Shown: one piece after another, positions 27,387 to 35,269 of the stretch
Layout: each line of letters begins with the position of its first letter
Numbering within the stretch: the stretch's first letter is position 1
NCBI GenBank assembly: GCA_017555875.1
Contig: JAFZFN010000002.1
Span: forward strand, 46,996 to 110,995
DNA: 64,000 nucleotides
Source of the DNA: Bacteroidaceae bacterium
GTDB taxonomy: Bacteria; Bacteroidota; Bacteroidia; Bacteroidales; Bacteroidaceae
Reading direction: 5' to 3'
Notes under the pieces: model-generated
The model's input: only the letters and a program-made list of their open reading frames with translations
Databases searched by the model: none
What the model was told of the DNA's origin: nothing
Program-made: the position numbers and the translations under genes

Positions 27387-27409
27387 CGCAAAAAAAATAT
27401 CCGCAGGTG

Positions 27410-27439
27410 TTTGCTGAAATAGAAATTTATGTAAATTTG
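27410..27439 (+). promoter_or_regulatory. Promoter of paaK-ACT
   Basis: TTTG (27410-27413), 18 bases, TAAATTTG (27432-27439) then C, between ftcD and paaK. Confidence 0.75.
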
Positions 27440-27474
27440 CAACCACAAAAGGTTAAAAAGAAAATATAGGTATT

Positions 27475-28776
27475 ATGATTTGGAATCCCAATAAAGAGTG
27501 CATGAGTCGCGACGAGATGCATGCACTGCAGAGCAAACGGTTGCAGAAGTTGGTGACCTATGTGTATCACAACGTCCCCTTCTATCGCAACAAGATGCAG
27601 GCCATGGACCTCTCCCCCGAGGATATCCGCAGCATCGACGACATCGTGAAGCTCCCCTTCACCACCAAGCAGGACCTCAGAGACAACTACCCCTACGGCT
27701 TGCAGGCTGCGCCCGCATCGGAGATTGTGCGCGTACATGCCTCGTCGGGTACTACGGGCAATCCCACCATCGTGGGCTACACTCGCAAGGACCTTGCCGT
27801 GTGGTCCGAGGTGATGGCTCGTTGCCTCACTGCGTATGGGGTGACGCGCGACGACACCTTCTCTGTGGCCTATGGCTATGGACTCTTCACGGGCGGACTG
27901 GGTGCTCACTATGGTGTGGAGAATCTCGGCGCTACGGTGATACCCACCTCGACGGGCAACACCGAGAAGCACATCCGCCTCATCCGTGACCTCAAGATCA
28001 GCGGCATCGCCTGCACCCCCTCCTATGCCCTCTACTTGGCCGAGACGCTCGAGAAGATGGGGCTGACCAAGGAGGATATCGGCTTGCGCATCGGTGCCTT
28101 CGGTGCTGAGCCCTGGACCGAGAACATGCGTCGCGAGATAGAGGAGCGCCTCGGTCTGAAGGGATACAACATCTACGGCCTGAGCGAGATCATGGGTCCT
28201 GGCGTATCCTACGAGTGCACCGAGCAGAACGGTTCGCACATCAATGAGGACCACTTCTATCCCGAGATCATCAATCCCGAGACCCTCGAGCAGTTGCCCT
28301 ATGGACAGCAGGGCGAACTCGTCTTCACCACCCTCACCAAGGAGGGTATGCCCCTCTTGCGCTACCGCACCAAGGACCTCTGTACCTTGATGGACGGCAC
28401 CTGTCCTTGTGGACGCACCTCGGTGCGCATGGGTCGCATCATGGGCCGCAGCGACGACATGCTCATCATCCGCGGCATCAACGTGTTCCCCTCACAGGTG
28501 GAGAGCGTCATTCTCGAGATGCCCGAGTTCGAGCCCCAGTACATGCTCGTTGTCGACCGTGCCGGCAACCTCGACACCTTGCAGGTACAGGTCGAGGTAC
28601 GTCGCGACTTCTTCAACGACGACATCGGCAGCATGCTCGGCATGAAGAAACGCTTGGCCGACCGCCTCAAGAGCGTGCTCTCCATCAGTGCCGACGTCAA
28701 GCTCATGGAGCCTGGCAGCATCGAGCGCAGCCAAGGCAAGGGCAAGCATGTCATCGACAACCGTATATTGAAATAG
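27475..28776 (+). CDS. paaK: Phenylacetate-CoA ligase family enzyme
   Basis: 433 residues, adenylate-forming enzyme joining an aryl acid to CoA. Motifs: HASSGTTGNPTIVGYT (88-103, phosphate-binding loop), YGLSEIMGPGVSYECTEQNG (core A5 region), RTKDLCTLMDGTCPCGRT and GRSDDMLIIRGINVFPSQVE (hinge and A8), with the C-terminal lid domain (about 335-433). In anaerobic Bacteroidales and archaea this family is found with indolepyruvate oxidoreductase and acts on phenylacetate or indoleacetate from aromatic amino acid metabolism, or runs in reverse to give ATP. Here the oxidoreductase is absent, but an ACT-domain gene follows 33 bases downstream, an arrangement I know from other Bacteroidales. Confidence 0.9.
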   Translation: MIWNPNKECMSRDEMHALQSKRLQKLVTYVYHNVPFYRNKMQAMDLSPEDIRSIDDIVKLPFTTKQDLRDNYPYGLQAAPASEIVRVHASSGTTGNPTIVGYTRKDLAVWSEVMARCLTAYGVTRDDTFSVAYGYGLFTGGLGAHYGVENLGATVIPTSTGNTEKHIRLIRDLKISGIACTPSYALYLAETLEKMGLTKEDIGLRIGAFGAEPWTENMRREIEERLGLKGYNIYGLSEIMGPGVSYECTEQNGSHINEDHFYPEIINPETLEQLPYGQQGELVFTTLTKEGMPLLRYRTKDLCTLMDGTCPCGRTSVRMGRIMGRSDDMLIIRGINVFPSQVESVILEMPEFEPQYMLVVDRAGNLDTLQVQVEVRRDFFNDDIGSMLGMKKRLADRLKSVLSISADVKLMEPGSIERSQGKGKHVIDNRILK

Positions 28777-28809
28777 TGAACTCTTGAACTTTTAAAATAA
28801 TAAAAGACT

Positions 28810-29193
28810 ATGATAATCAAGCAAGTATCCGTATTTCTCGAGAATAAGACGGGAAGAATCTATGAAGTGACCAAGACGTTGAGCCGCCATGGCATCAACA
28901 TGCAAGCCTTCAGTATGGCCGAGACGCCCGACTTTGGTATCTTGCGCCTTATCGTCTCCGATGTGGACAAGGCGGTCGAGATACTCCGTGAGGCCGACTT
29001 TGCGGTGATGCTCACCGATGTGGTCTGTCTCCACTGTCCCAACAAGGCCGGTGCCTTGGGCGAGATACTCGAGCAGTTGGCTCGCGCCGATGTGTCGATA
29101 GAGTACATGTATGCCTTTGCCGAGGGCGATATGGCCAACATCGTTGTGCGCCCCACCGACATTGAGCGCTGTGCGAAGGCGCTCGAGGGTTGA
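28810..29193 (+). CDS. Tandem ACT-domain protein, amino-acid-binding
   Basis: 127 residues, consisting of two ACT domains only (about 1-65, IIKQVSVFLENKTGRIYEVT; about 70-127, VVCLHCPNKAGALGEILEQL). ACT pairs bind amino acids at their interface and usually regulate a partner enzyme. Its place directly after paaK suggests it senses an aromatic amino acid or related ligand and modulates the ligase. No catalytic domain or DNA-binding domain. The regulatory role is inference from context. Confidence 0.85.
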   Translation: MIIKQVSVFLENKTGRIYEVTKTLSRHGINMQAFSMAETPDFGILRLIVSDVDKAVEILREADFAVMLTDVVCLHCPNKAGALGEILEQLARADVSIEYMYAFAEGDMANIVVRPTDIERCAKALEG

Positions 29194-29273
29194 CGAGGCA
29201 AGCGACTGCGCTGCGCAGCCGAAGGTCCCCGTGCAGGCTCGTTGGCTGTAAGGTCAAAGGTTGAGTAAAATGT

Positions 29274-29303
29274 AAAGGACACCTCCGTGTGGGGTGTCCT
29301 TTA
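29274..29303. terminator. Bidirectional terminator paaK-ACT / dam
   Basis: AAAGGACACC / GGGTGTCCTTT stem with short loop, then TTATTTG; A-rich on the other side, between convergent genes. Confidence 0.82.
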
Positions 29304-29314
29304 TTTGTCGGTTG

Positions 29315-30250
29315 CTAGAATGCCAGTGATAATTGGCGGCAGTGGACGTCGCGCAGAGAGACAATCTCCTGCTGGAAGTTGCGCACGAGGAGCTCCGATA
29401 GCTTGTCGCGCTTCTCGGGCTTGGCCACGATGGCCTGTCGCGACCATATGCGCTCCACGTTGTAGTTGTTGTAGAGCTGCTCCATGAAGGTGTCGTCGGG
29501 GTCTTGGCACTTGCCGTCGCTATTGGTGAGCATCCACTGGAAGTGGCGGAACGTGAGCAGGTCACAGAACTTCTTCAGGCGTATCTGCTCCTTGTCGCCA
29601 AACTCTGCGTTGTGGTGTTTCTTTCCCGTGGGACGATAGGGTGGGTCGAGGAAGAAGAAGGTGTTGCCGCATGCCTCGCTATAGGTCTTCTCATAGTCTC
29701 CGCAGAGGATGGTGACGCGCTGCAGCAGTTTGCTGTCGGCCATGATGGTGCGCTCGTCGCAGATGTTGGGGTAGAGCAGGTGGTTGTATGCTCCGTTGAA
29801 TCGCCCTTCGGCATTGGTGCGGTAGTTGGCGTTTGATGTCTTGTTGAGGAAGATGAACAAGGCCGAGTGGCGCAGCCCGTCGGAGAGTCGGTCGTTAAAC
29901 TCGTCGCGCATCTCGTTGAAGTACTCGTGTCGCTCATCTTCGTCGAGGGGGAGAAACTCGCGTTGGATCTTCTTTAGCTCTGCCACCAGTTCCTTGGCGC
30001 GGTCGCGCACGGTGTTGTATGTGCGGATGAGGTCCAGGTTGTTGTCATTGATGATGGCGCGGCGGATGTTGGGGTAGGTCTGCAGCATGTGGAAGAGCAG
30101 CGCTCCGCCTCCCACGAAGGGCTCGATGTAGGTGACGTCGGGTATCTCGGCGAAGTTGGCTGGCAACGCTTGGGTCAGTATATGTATGTGCTGACTCTTC
30201 GTCCCTGGCCATTTTACGAAAGGCTGTGCTCCGATATTCAATCCCGCCAT
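29315..30250 (-). CDS. Orphan D12-class DNA adenine-N6 methyltransferase (Dam/DpnM-like)
   Basis: 311 residues. Motifs: PFVKWPGTKSQ (10-20, the FxKWxGxKxQ motif X of the D12 class, with Pro-Gly-Thr in place of the usual Ala-Gly-Gly), YIEPFVGGGALLFHML (41-56, SAM-binding motif I), and FFFLDPPYRPTG (198-209, catalytic DPPY). The target is likely GATC or similar by class, but sequence alone cannot say. No restriction endonuclease, specificity subunit or phage gene is adjacent, so it is a solitary methylase with a possible regulatory or protective role. It has a good own promoter (30278-30308) and a terminator shared with the convergent paaK-ACT unit. It could be an old prophage remnant. Confidence 0.85.
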   Translation of the reverse strand: MAGLNIGAQPFVKWPGTKSQHIHILTQALPANFAEIPDVTYIEPFVGGGALLFHMLQTYPNIRRAIINDNNLDLIRTYNTVRDRAKELVAELKKIQREFLPLDEDERHEYFNEMRDEFNDRLSDGLRHSALFIFLNKTSNANYRTNAEGRFNGAYNHLLYPNICDERTIMADSKLLQRVTILCGDYEKTYSEACGNTFFFLDPPYRPTGKKHHNAEFGDKEQIRLKKFCDLLTFRHFQWMLTNSDGKCQDPDDTFMEQLYNNYNVERIWSRQAIVAKPEKRDKLSELLVRNFQQEIVSLRDVHCRQLSLAF

Positions 30251-30277
30251 CTCTTTTCAAAAAACGTTTTTCGTCTA

Positions 30278-30308
30278 CAAAGTTAATGCAATGTCTCTAT
30301 TTGCGCAA
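30278..30308 (-). promoter_or_regulatory. Promoter of the adenine methylase gene
   Basis: On the minus strand TTG (30308-30306), 20 bases, TAACTTTG (30285-30278), 28 bases before the start codon. Confidence 0.7.
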
Positions 30309-30706
30309 GCAATTCGCTCGTTTTCTGTGCGAAAATTTTCAAAAAAGAAAACTTTCTTCCCTCTCTTCCTATGCGAAGTTGTCCGAAAGGGGAGATTTTA
30401 TTCTCTCGCTCTGGTTGCGTAGCATCTTTTGTGGAGTGACAATGAAGTGCTGATGTATGGGTGATGATCCCGATTGGAGATGTAATTGTATGTCCCCTGT
30501 CGCAGGACTTGTCAGAGGTTGCGGATAATGATGAATGTTGAGCGCGTAACGGCTCTTTGAAATAAAAGGTTTCGGTGTGTGGTGAAATCAGAAAGTTTTC
30601 TTACCTTTGCGTCGGTGACATGGCTGCAAGTATGTGTCATCAAGGCTTTTTGGAAATAATAGAAGCGCGTTATGCTCTCTTTAAACATTGTATTTTGATA
30701 GTGTCT
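30309..30706. other. Gene-free stretch before the C10 protease, with a -7 element
   Basis: No supported frame. It contains TACCTTTG (30602-30609) followed by CG, a good -7 promoter element for the protease gene with a leader of about 95 bases; its -33 partner is weak (TTTCGG region near 30570). A short 75-codon frame at 30226-30453 has no family features. Confidence 0.45.
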
Positions 30707-32488
30707 ATGAAAAAAACTTCCCTGTTCTTTTTGTTGCTTGGTGTGTCATTGGCGACATGGGCCAACCCGATAGATGTCGAGACGGCTCGTAGCATTGCTG
30801 AGAAATTCTTCGTATCGGCTTCGTCAGAAGTTTGTGCATCTGATCGTGTGCATCGTTCCGTCACAAGAGTTGAAATGCAATTGGTTTGCGAGCCTACCAT
30901 GACAACTCGTGCCACACACGAGGCTGCCGAATATTATGTGTTTGCTCCAGCAGATTCTGTCGGCTTCGTCATTGTCGCTGGTGATGATGAGGTGAAGCCT
31001 ATTGTCGGCTATTCGCACTCTTCAAAATTCTCGAGTCAGCATATCCCGCCTGCTTTGGCAAAATATCTGGCGGCATATGTCCAATACATTCGTCTGGTAT
31101 GGGATGGGTCGAGTGAGCCACGAATGCAGTCGGAAGAGCAAATCGTCCCCGTTTTTCCTTTTATAAAAACGACATGGAATCAGGGATATCCCTATAATAT
31201 GTATTGCCCCACGATTAATGGCAAGTCGACCTTTACGGGATGTGTAGCCACGGCTGTAGCGCAAATCATGAAATATTACGAATGGCCTAAACGTGGACAT
31301 GGCTCATGCACTGCAACACTCAACGATGGCTATAACACGACGGTGTCTACCTCGCTTACGAAGGAATATGACTGGGACAGTATGATTGACAATTATTATC
31401 CTTCAGGTTCCTATACAAAAGCCGAAGCCAATGCTGTGGCACAGTTGATGATGGATGCTGGGTATGCCTGTCGCGTATATTATGGCACAGATGCCACTAG
31501 TGCATATACATACGATGCCGTAACCGCTTTGTTGAGACACTTTGATTATTCTCCTAAGATCCGCTTTATTGATAGGAGCTATTACTCTGATGCGGCATGG
31601 AATGATTTGATCTACCAGGAACTCCTTGCAGGCCGTCCTGTGTGGTATCGTGGTGCCGATATAGATGGTAAGGAGGGGCATGCTTTCATTTGTTCGGGAG
31701 TAGATCAGGACTGTCGCTACTATATCAATTGGGGATGGGGTAGTTGGTGTGATGGTTACTTTGACCTCGGTGCTGTAGTTCCTGATGGGTATGACTACAA
31801 TTATTATCAGCAAGCGATAATTAATATCCAGCCAAAGTCAGAGGAGGAGCGTGTCGAGGATTACAAACCGATACCCCATGTGGGACAGCTTGAAATTACT
31901 GAACAGGATAATTCGCTCGTCACTCCTCAGGTGACATATACCATATATGTGACGAACACTACCGATAGGACTATTTCAGGACAGACTGGATATGCTATGT
32001 TTATGGATGGAGTGATGGTGACCGATAATATCTATGAGCTCATCACTTATATTGACCTGAAGCCCGATTGGTACTGGTGGTATAGTGGAGAGTGGTTTAG
32101 GTGGGACGATGCCACAGGTATGTCACCTGGTTTGAGAGAGATTCGTTTCTTTTGGCGGCCTATTGACGATACCGAGTGGTATGAGCCATATGGCGAGCAC
32201 TCAATCTATATGTTGACGACCGAGAACGGACATTACTTCAGCACCGACAAGGGTGAGTTTGTCGATAGCGATGTTGATGGCATTGAGGGGACGCAAGCCA
32301 ATGCCCTACGCATCGAGCCCTTCAAGGGAGGGGTGAGGCTGACGTCTCCAGAGGCTGTCAAGGTCGGTATATATACGATGAACGGAATGCTGATGAGGGA
32401 GGTTGAGCTCATGCCTGGTAGGATGCACACTTGCACACTCCCGCAAGGCATATATCTCTTGGATGGCACTAAAATGGTGGTCTACTAA
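30707..32488 (+). CDS. Secreted C10-family cysteine protease (streptopain-like) with Spi propeptide domain
   Basis: 593 residues from the start at 30707, chosen because MKKTSLFFLLLGVSLATWA is a signal peptide; an in-frame Met 44 codons earlier lies in the promoter. Residues about 22-125 match the Spi inhibitory/propeptide domain (VETARSIAEKFF, YYVFAPADSVGFVIVAGDD). The protease domain follows: catalytic C179 in STFTGCVATAVAQIMKYY, H325 in GKEGHAFICSGVD and the NWGWGSWCDGYF segment (341-352). About 390-593 is a beta-rich C-terminal region ending in VGIYTMNGMLMREVE and LPQGIYLLDGTKMVVY, a sorting-like tail. Relatives include SpeB, interpain A of Prevotella and Bfp proteases of Bacteroides. Exported, autocatalytically activated; may cleave host proteins. 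A nested inverted repeat begins 3 bases after its stop. Confidence 0.93.
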   Translation: MKKTSLFFLLLGVSLATWANPIDVETARSIAEKFFVSASSEVCASDRVHRSVTRVEMQLVCEPTMTTRATHEAAEYYVFAPADSVGFVIVAGDDEVKPIVGYSHSSKFSSQHIPPALAKYLAAYVQYIRLVWDGSSEPRMQSEEQIVPVFPFIKTTWNQGYPYNMYCPTINGKSTFTGCVATAVAQIMKYYEWPKRGHGSCTATLNDGYNTTVSTSLTKEYDWDSMIDNYYPSGSYTKAEANAVAQLMMDAGYACRVYYGTDATSAYTYDAVTALLRHFDYSPKIRFIDRSYYSDAAWNDLIYQELLAGRPVWYRGADIDGKEGHAFICSGVDQDCRYYINWGWGSWCDGYFDLGAVVPDGYDYNYYQQAIINIQPKSEEERVEDYKPIPHVGQLEITEQDNSLVTPQVTYTIYVTNTTDRTISGQTGYAMFMDGVMVTDNIYELITYIDLKPDWYWWYSGEWFRWDDATGMSPGLREIRFFWRPIDDTEWYEPYGEHSIYMLTTENGHYFSTDKGEFVDSDVDGIEGTQANALRIEPFKGGVRLTSPEAVKVGIYTMNGMLMREVELMPGRMHTCTLPQGIYLLDGTKMVVY

Positions 32489-32490
32489 TT

Positions 32491-32640
32491 TACCTGTCAC
32501 CCTCCGCCAAGGTACAATAACCGTCAGTAAATAAACAATCTAATGGCGGACACTGCGTACATGGATTATCGTACGCAGTGTCCGCCATTAATATTATTAT
32601 CTACAGTTGATTATCTTCCTTTGGCGGAGGGTGGCAGGTG
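32491..32640. mobile_element. MITE-like nested inverted-repeat element (candidate)
   Basis: Outer terminal inverted repeats: ACCTGTCACCCTCCGCCAA (32492-32510) and its reverse complement with one mismatch (32621-32639). Inside is a second, perfect 20-base inverted repeat starting TAATGGCGGACACTGC (32541-32560 and 32571-32590, 10-base loop). Both repeats share the core TGGCGGA. Total about 150 bases, no coding capacity, no clear target duplication. It could be a miniature mobile element, or a strong transcription-blocking/processing hairpin between the protease and transglutaminase genes. Confidence 0.65.
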
Positions 32641-32788
32641 AAAAACGTAGAATGGAATAGCCTTGGATAAATGAGATAACAGGTAGGTGTGATATGGGGG
32701 ATGAAAATGTTTCTTGAATGTTCTATGTACTTCCGATAATATTACTACCTTTGTGGGAGATACTAATTCCTTAATAATATTATATGAT

Positions 32789-33838
32789 ATGAATGCATAT
32801 GTCAGATTTCTATTGGCGATATTGCTGCTTTTCTCTTTTCGTTCATCTTATGCCCAGGTGGAGATTGACTTTACCAATAAGGTCGTCTTTGCTAGAAATG
32901 GCAACATCAGTGTTTCGAGATTTATAGCCTTGTTGCCTGCGCCTGTCACGAACGAATATCAAGAAATCGATGCTTTGCAGGCAAATATTGGTAGATTTAT
33001 AGAAATTAATTCGGCTAGCATGGTGTTGTATTATGATGGCTCGTTCGAAGGCGACAAGATGGAGATCTTCGAGTCGTTTAGGTGCAAGCCGAAGAAGGTG
33101 AAAATAGATTTTACCGATAAGGGTCAGAAGAATGACGTTGCGCTCATCTCGCCACGAGAATATCTTGGGAGCGATGGTGTATATGTTGACGTTGACAATA
33201 TTGTCGTCCAACAAATCGGTGATAAGTTGTGGAGTCTCTCTGAAAATAATATTGACTACGCAAAACGCTGCTATGAGTATGTGGCATCGCACTACAAATA
33301 TATACAAGGTAGTTGGCGCTCGTTGGAGAACATTATCCGAGAGGGCGGAGGAGAGTGTGGAGATTTCACAACTCTGTTCGTCAATCTGATGCGCTATAAG
33401 GGCATTCCTGCTCGTCACAATATAGGCATAGGCATCAACGGAGGTTACCATGTGTGGCCCGATTTCTACGATGAAGACTATGGCTGGATACCTCTTGACC
33501 CTACTTATAAGAATTCCAATCCAAATGGAGATTATTTTGGTCGATACGATGGCGAATTGATCATTGTAAGTCAAGGATTGACGTCGTTAGTGGAGGTTGA
33601 CTTCGAGATGCTCAATATGCCATTGCAAGTCTTTGCCTATTGGTACTGGTATACTAATGGTGTGGGCGATATCAGTGGTGTGCATAAAACAAGTAAGGAT
33701 TATCAGGTAGATGCTGTCGTACCTATCGAAGACGTTCCTGCGACGTCAATGAAGATATACAACGTTATGGGTATAGAACAGGATGAACTTCGACATGGTA
33801 TCAATATTGTAGATGGCAGGAAGGTGTATGTGAAATAG
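32789..33838 (+). CDS. Secreted transglutaminase-like (papain-fold) protein
   Basis: 349 residues from 32789, where MNAYVRFLLAILLLFSFRSSYA gives a signal peptide. The transglutaminase-core domain spans about 150-260: GGGECGDFTTLFVNLMRYKG (C190), GGYHVWPDF (H221) and WIPLDPTYKN (D237) supply a complete Cys-His-Asp triad in the right order. The N-terminal region (about 23-145) is beta-rich. The C-terminus MKIYNVMGIEQDEL ... INIVDGRKVYVK resembles the tails of the C10 protease and the GEVED protein here. It may act as a peptidase/amidase rather than as a crosslinker. TACCTTTG at 32746-32753 is a likely -7 element, giving it a separate promoter from the protease. Confidence 0.82.
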   Translation: MNAYVRFLLAILLLFSFRSSYAQVEIDFTNKVVFARNGNISVSRFIALLPAPVTNEYQEIDALQANIGRFIEINSASMVLYYDGSFEGDKMEIFESFRCKPKKVKIDFTDKGQKNDVALISPREYLGSDGVYVDVDNIVVQQIGDKLWSLSENNIDYAKRCYEYVASHYKYIQGSWRSLENIIREGGGECGDFTTLFVNLMRYKGIPARHNIGIGINGGYHVWPDFYDEDYGWIPLDPTYKNSNPNGDYFGRYDGELIIVSQGLTSLVEVDFEMLNMPLQVFAYWYWYTNGVGDISGVHKTSKDYQVDAVVPIEDVPATSMKIYNVMGIEQDELRHGINIVDGRKVYVK

Positions 33839-33897
33839 TGGTTGATGATTGAAATTTCTACGTAGGAACGTAAAATAAAGGCAGTGTTGAAATAGCA

Positions 33898-33936
33898 ACA
33901 AAAGGCGGCCGGATGTCTTGTCCTGCCGCCTTTTGA
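33898..33936. terminator. Bidirectional terminator
   Basis: AAAAGGCGGC / GCCGCCTTTT stem with a 15-base loop between the plus-strand transglutaminase gene and the minus-strand lipopeptide gene. Confidence 0.85.
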
Positions 33937-33941
33937 TTTGC

Positions 33942-34049
33942 TTATTCAGCGATGTCAGCAAAGCTTCCCCATAGAGGGGCATCGCATGACCATAGTGTCA
34001 TTGGTGCCGTCAATAGCAGGACGATGATGCGCAGTAGCTTCTTAGTCAT
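33942..34049 (-). CDS. Very small predicted lipopeptide (35 residues)
   Basis: A frame with ATG at 34049 encodes a 35-residue product that starts MTKKLLRIIVLLLTAPMTLW and has a lipobox TLWSC at Cys23, leaving a mature peptide of 13 residues (CDAPLWGSFADIA-E). Charged N-terminus, hydrophobic core and lipobox are all in order, and the stop is 6 bases from a terminator in the same direction. It lies 24 bases after hslR and is likely in its operon. It is too short for most gene callers. Related lysis-type or signalling lipopeptides have this size, but no function is claimed. Confidence 0.5.
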   Translation of the reverse strand: MTKKLLRIIVLLLTAPMTLWSCDAPLWGSFADIAE

Positions 34050-34073
34050 AGTGTGTGGGCTGAAGGGGCGGGG

Positions 34074-34499
34074 CTACTCCTCATCGTCCTCATCGTCGAG
34101 GAAGAGGAGGTCACCCATGCCGAAGCTCTCGTCGCCGAGGAACTCATCGAGGTCGCGGCGCTCCTTCTTGGTTGGGCGGCCTGTGCCACGCATGCGGTTG
34201 GCAAATCCGCTTATCTTGCTCATCTCCAGTATGTCGTACTGCTCCTTAGGGGTGATGTTCTCGAGCATCTCGGGCACGAGCTTGGCGCCCACACGATTCT
34301 CGATGGCCTTGAGCACACGGAACGTATAGGTGATGGGAGACTTGCGCACGCTCACCACGTCGCCCTCCTTGATGGTCTTCGAGGGCTTCATCGTTGTGCC
34401 GTTCATCGTTACCTGTCCCTTCTTGCAGGCGTCGGTTGCCATCGAGCGGGTCTTGTAGAGGCGCACGGCCCATAGCCATTTGTCGATTCTTGCTTCCAT
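34074..34499 (-). CDS. hslR: Hsp15-type S4-domain RNA-binding protein
   Basis: 141 residues. S4 domain at about 3-60 (ARIDKWLWAVRLYKTRSMA, KKGQVTMNGTTMKPSKTIKEG), then a region ending in an acidic tail FLDDEDDEE. Hsp15 binds 50S subunits that carry stuck peptidyl-tRNA and helps recycle them, which fits the next upstream gene pth in the same direction. Start set at 34499 (MEARIDKWLWAVR), the family N-terminus; an upstream in-frame Met would add 29 residues encoded by a 7-base-period array and is rejected. Confidence 0.88.
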   Translation of the reverse strand: MEARIDKWLWAVRLYKTRSMATDACKKGQVTMNGTTMKPSKTIKEGDVVSVRKSPITYTFRVLKAIENRVGAKLVPEMLENITPKEQYDILEMSKISGFANRMRGTGRPTKKERRDLDEFLGDESFGMGDLLFLDDEDDEE

Positions 34500-34502
34500 G
34501 TG

Positions 34503-34606
34503 TTTGGGAAATTGAAAGTTGAAAATGGGAAGTGGAAAATTAGTGGATTGAAAACGGAAAGCGATGCATAAACTTTCAATTTTCAATTTTTTATTTTCAA
34601 TTCTTC
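34503..34606. repeat. Inverted 7-base-period arrays between hslR and pth
   Basis: Left half reads in sevens as GAAATTG/AAAGTTG/AAAATGG-type units (34508-34560); right half as ACTTTCA, ATTTTCA, ATTTTTT, ATTTTCA, ATTCTTC (34572-34606). The halves are approximate reverse complements. The right half supplies the last codon and stop of pth; the left half ends 8 bases before the hslR start. Confidence 0.75.
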
Positions 34607-35160
34607 TTGTTGTATTGGTTCATCGTGATGGTGAGTCCGGCCAGACAGAAGCTCTTGGCGATGTCGCATGCCGTAGGGAGCTGTTTGGCGATAACGTCTT
34701 CGTCCTCGGTGCTGAACTTGCCGAGCACAAAGTCGGCCTGTGCGCCACGGGGAAAGTCGTTCCCGATGCCGAACTTAAGGCGTGCATAGCCCTGGCCGAT
34801 GAGCTGCGCGATGTGCTTCAGTCCGTTGTGGCCGCCGTCGCTGCCCTTGCCTCTCAGTCGCAGTGTGCCCACGGGGAGCGAGAGGTCGTCGACGATGATG
34901 AGCAGGTTCTCGGTGGGGATATTCTCCTTTTCCAGCCAGTAGCGCACGGCATTGCCACTGAGGTTCATGAAGGTGGTGGGCTTGAGCAGCACGATCTGTG
35001 CGTTCTTGACACGCATCTGTGCCACGAAGCCGTAGCGCTTGTCTTCCCACACGGCACCTGCTGCGCTGGCTAGGGCGTCTACCACGCGAAAGCCGATGTT
35101 GTGGCGTGTGCCGTCATATTCATAGCCTGGGTTGCCGAGGCCTACGATAAGGTATTTCAT
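34597..35160 (-). CDS. pth: Peptidyl-tRNA hydrolase
   Basis: 187 residues; cleaves peptidyl-tRNAs released from ribosomes. Family residues: N10 in [19 protein letters not shown] and catalytic H20 in the same block, [16 protein letters not shown] (N-containing tRNA-binding stretch), and [27 protein letters not shown] with the catalytic Asp. Full family length. The last residue and the TGA stop are inside a 7-base-period array. It sits between rplY (upstream, 109 bases) and hslR (downstream), a ribosome-quality grouping; rplY-pth adjacency is common across bacteria. Confidence 0.94.
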   Translation of the reverse strand: MKYLIVGLGNPGYEYDGTRHNIGFRVVDALASAAGAVWEDKRYGFVAQMRVKNAQIVLLKPTTFMNLSGNAVRYWLEKENIPTENLLIIVDDLSLPVGTLRLRGKGSDGGHNGLKHIAQLIGQGYARLKFGIGNDFPRGAQADFVLGKFSTEDEDVIAKQLPTACDIAKSFCLAGLTITMNQYNKKN

Positions 35161-35205
35161 GTCTGTGATTGGTAATGGGGGTTCGGGGAATGGGGGAATA
35201 AAAAT

Positions 35206-35267
35206 AGGAATTAGGTTTCCGCGCTCTTGCGAAACTCCTAATTCCTAATTTCTAAGTCCTAACTAGG
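35206..35267. repeat. Inverted 7-base-period array downstream of rplY
   Basis: AGGAATTAGG (35206-35215) pairs with CCTAATTCCT (35237-35246), and the right arm continues as CCTAATT, CCTAATT, TCTAAGT, CCTAACT, AGG. The hairpin begins 5 bases past the rplY stop and may serve as its terminator or as a processing site before pth. Confidence 0.75.
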
Positions 35268-35269
35268 AT

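Noticed and set aside
30226..30453. 75-codon frame upstream of the C10 protease
   Set aside because: Overlaps the adenine methylase start and its promoter, and has unordered composition.
32541..32590. 50-base hairpin as a plain intrinsic terminator of the C10 gene
   Set aside because: No T-run follows, and it lies inside a larger outer inverted repeat.
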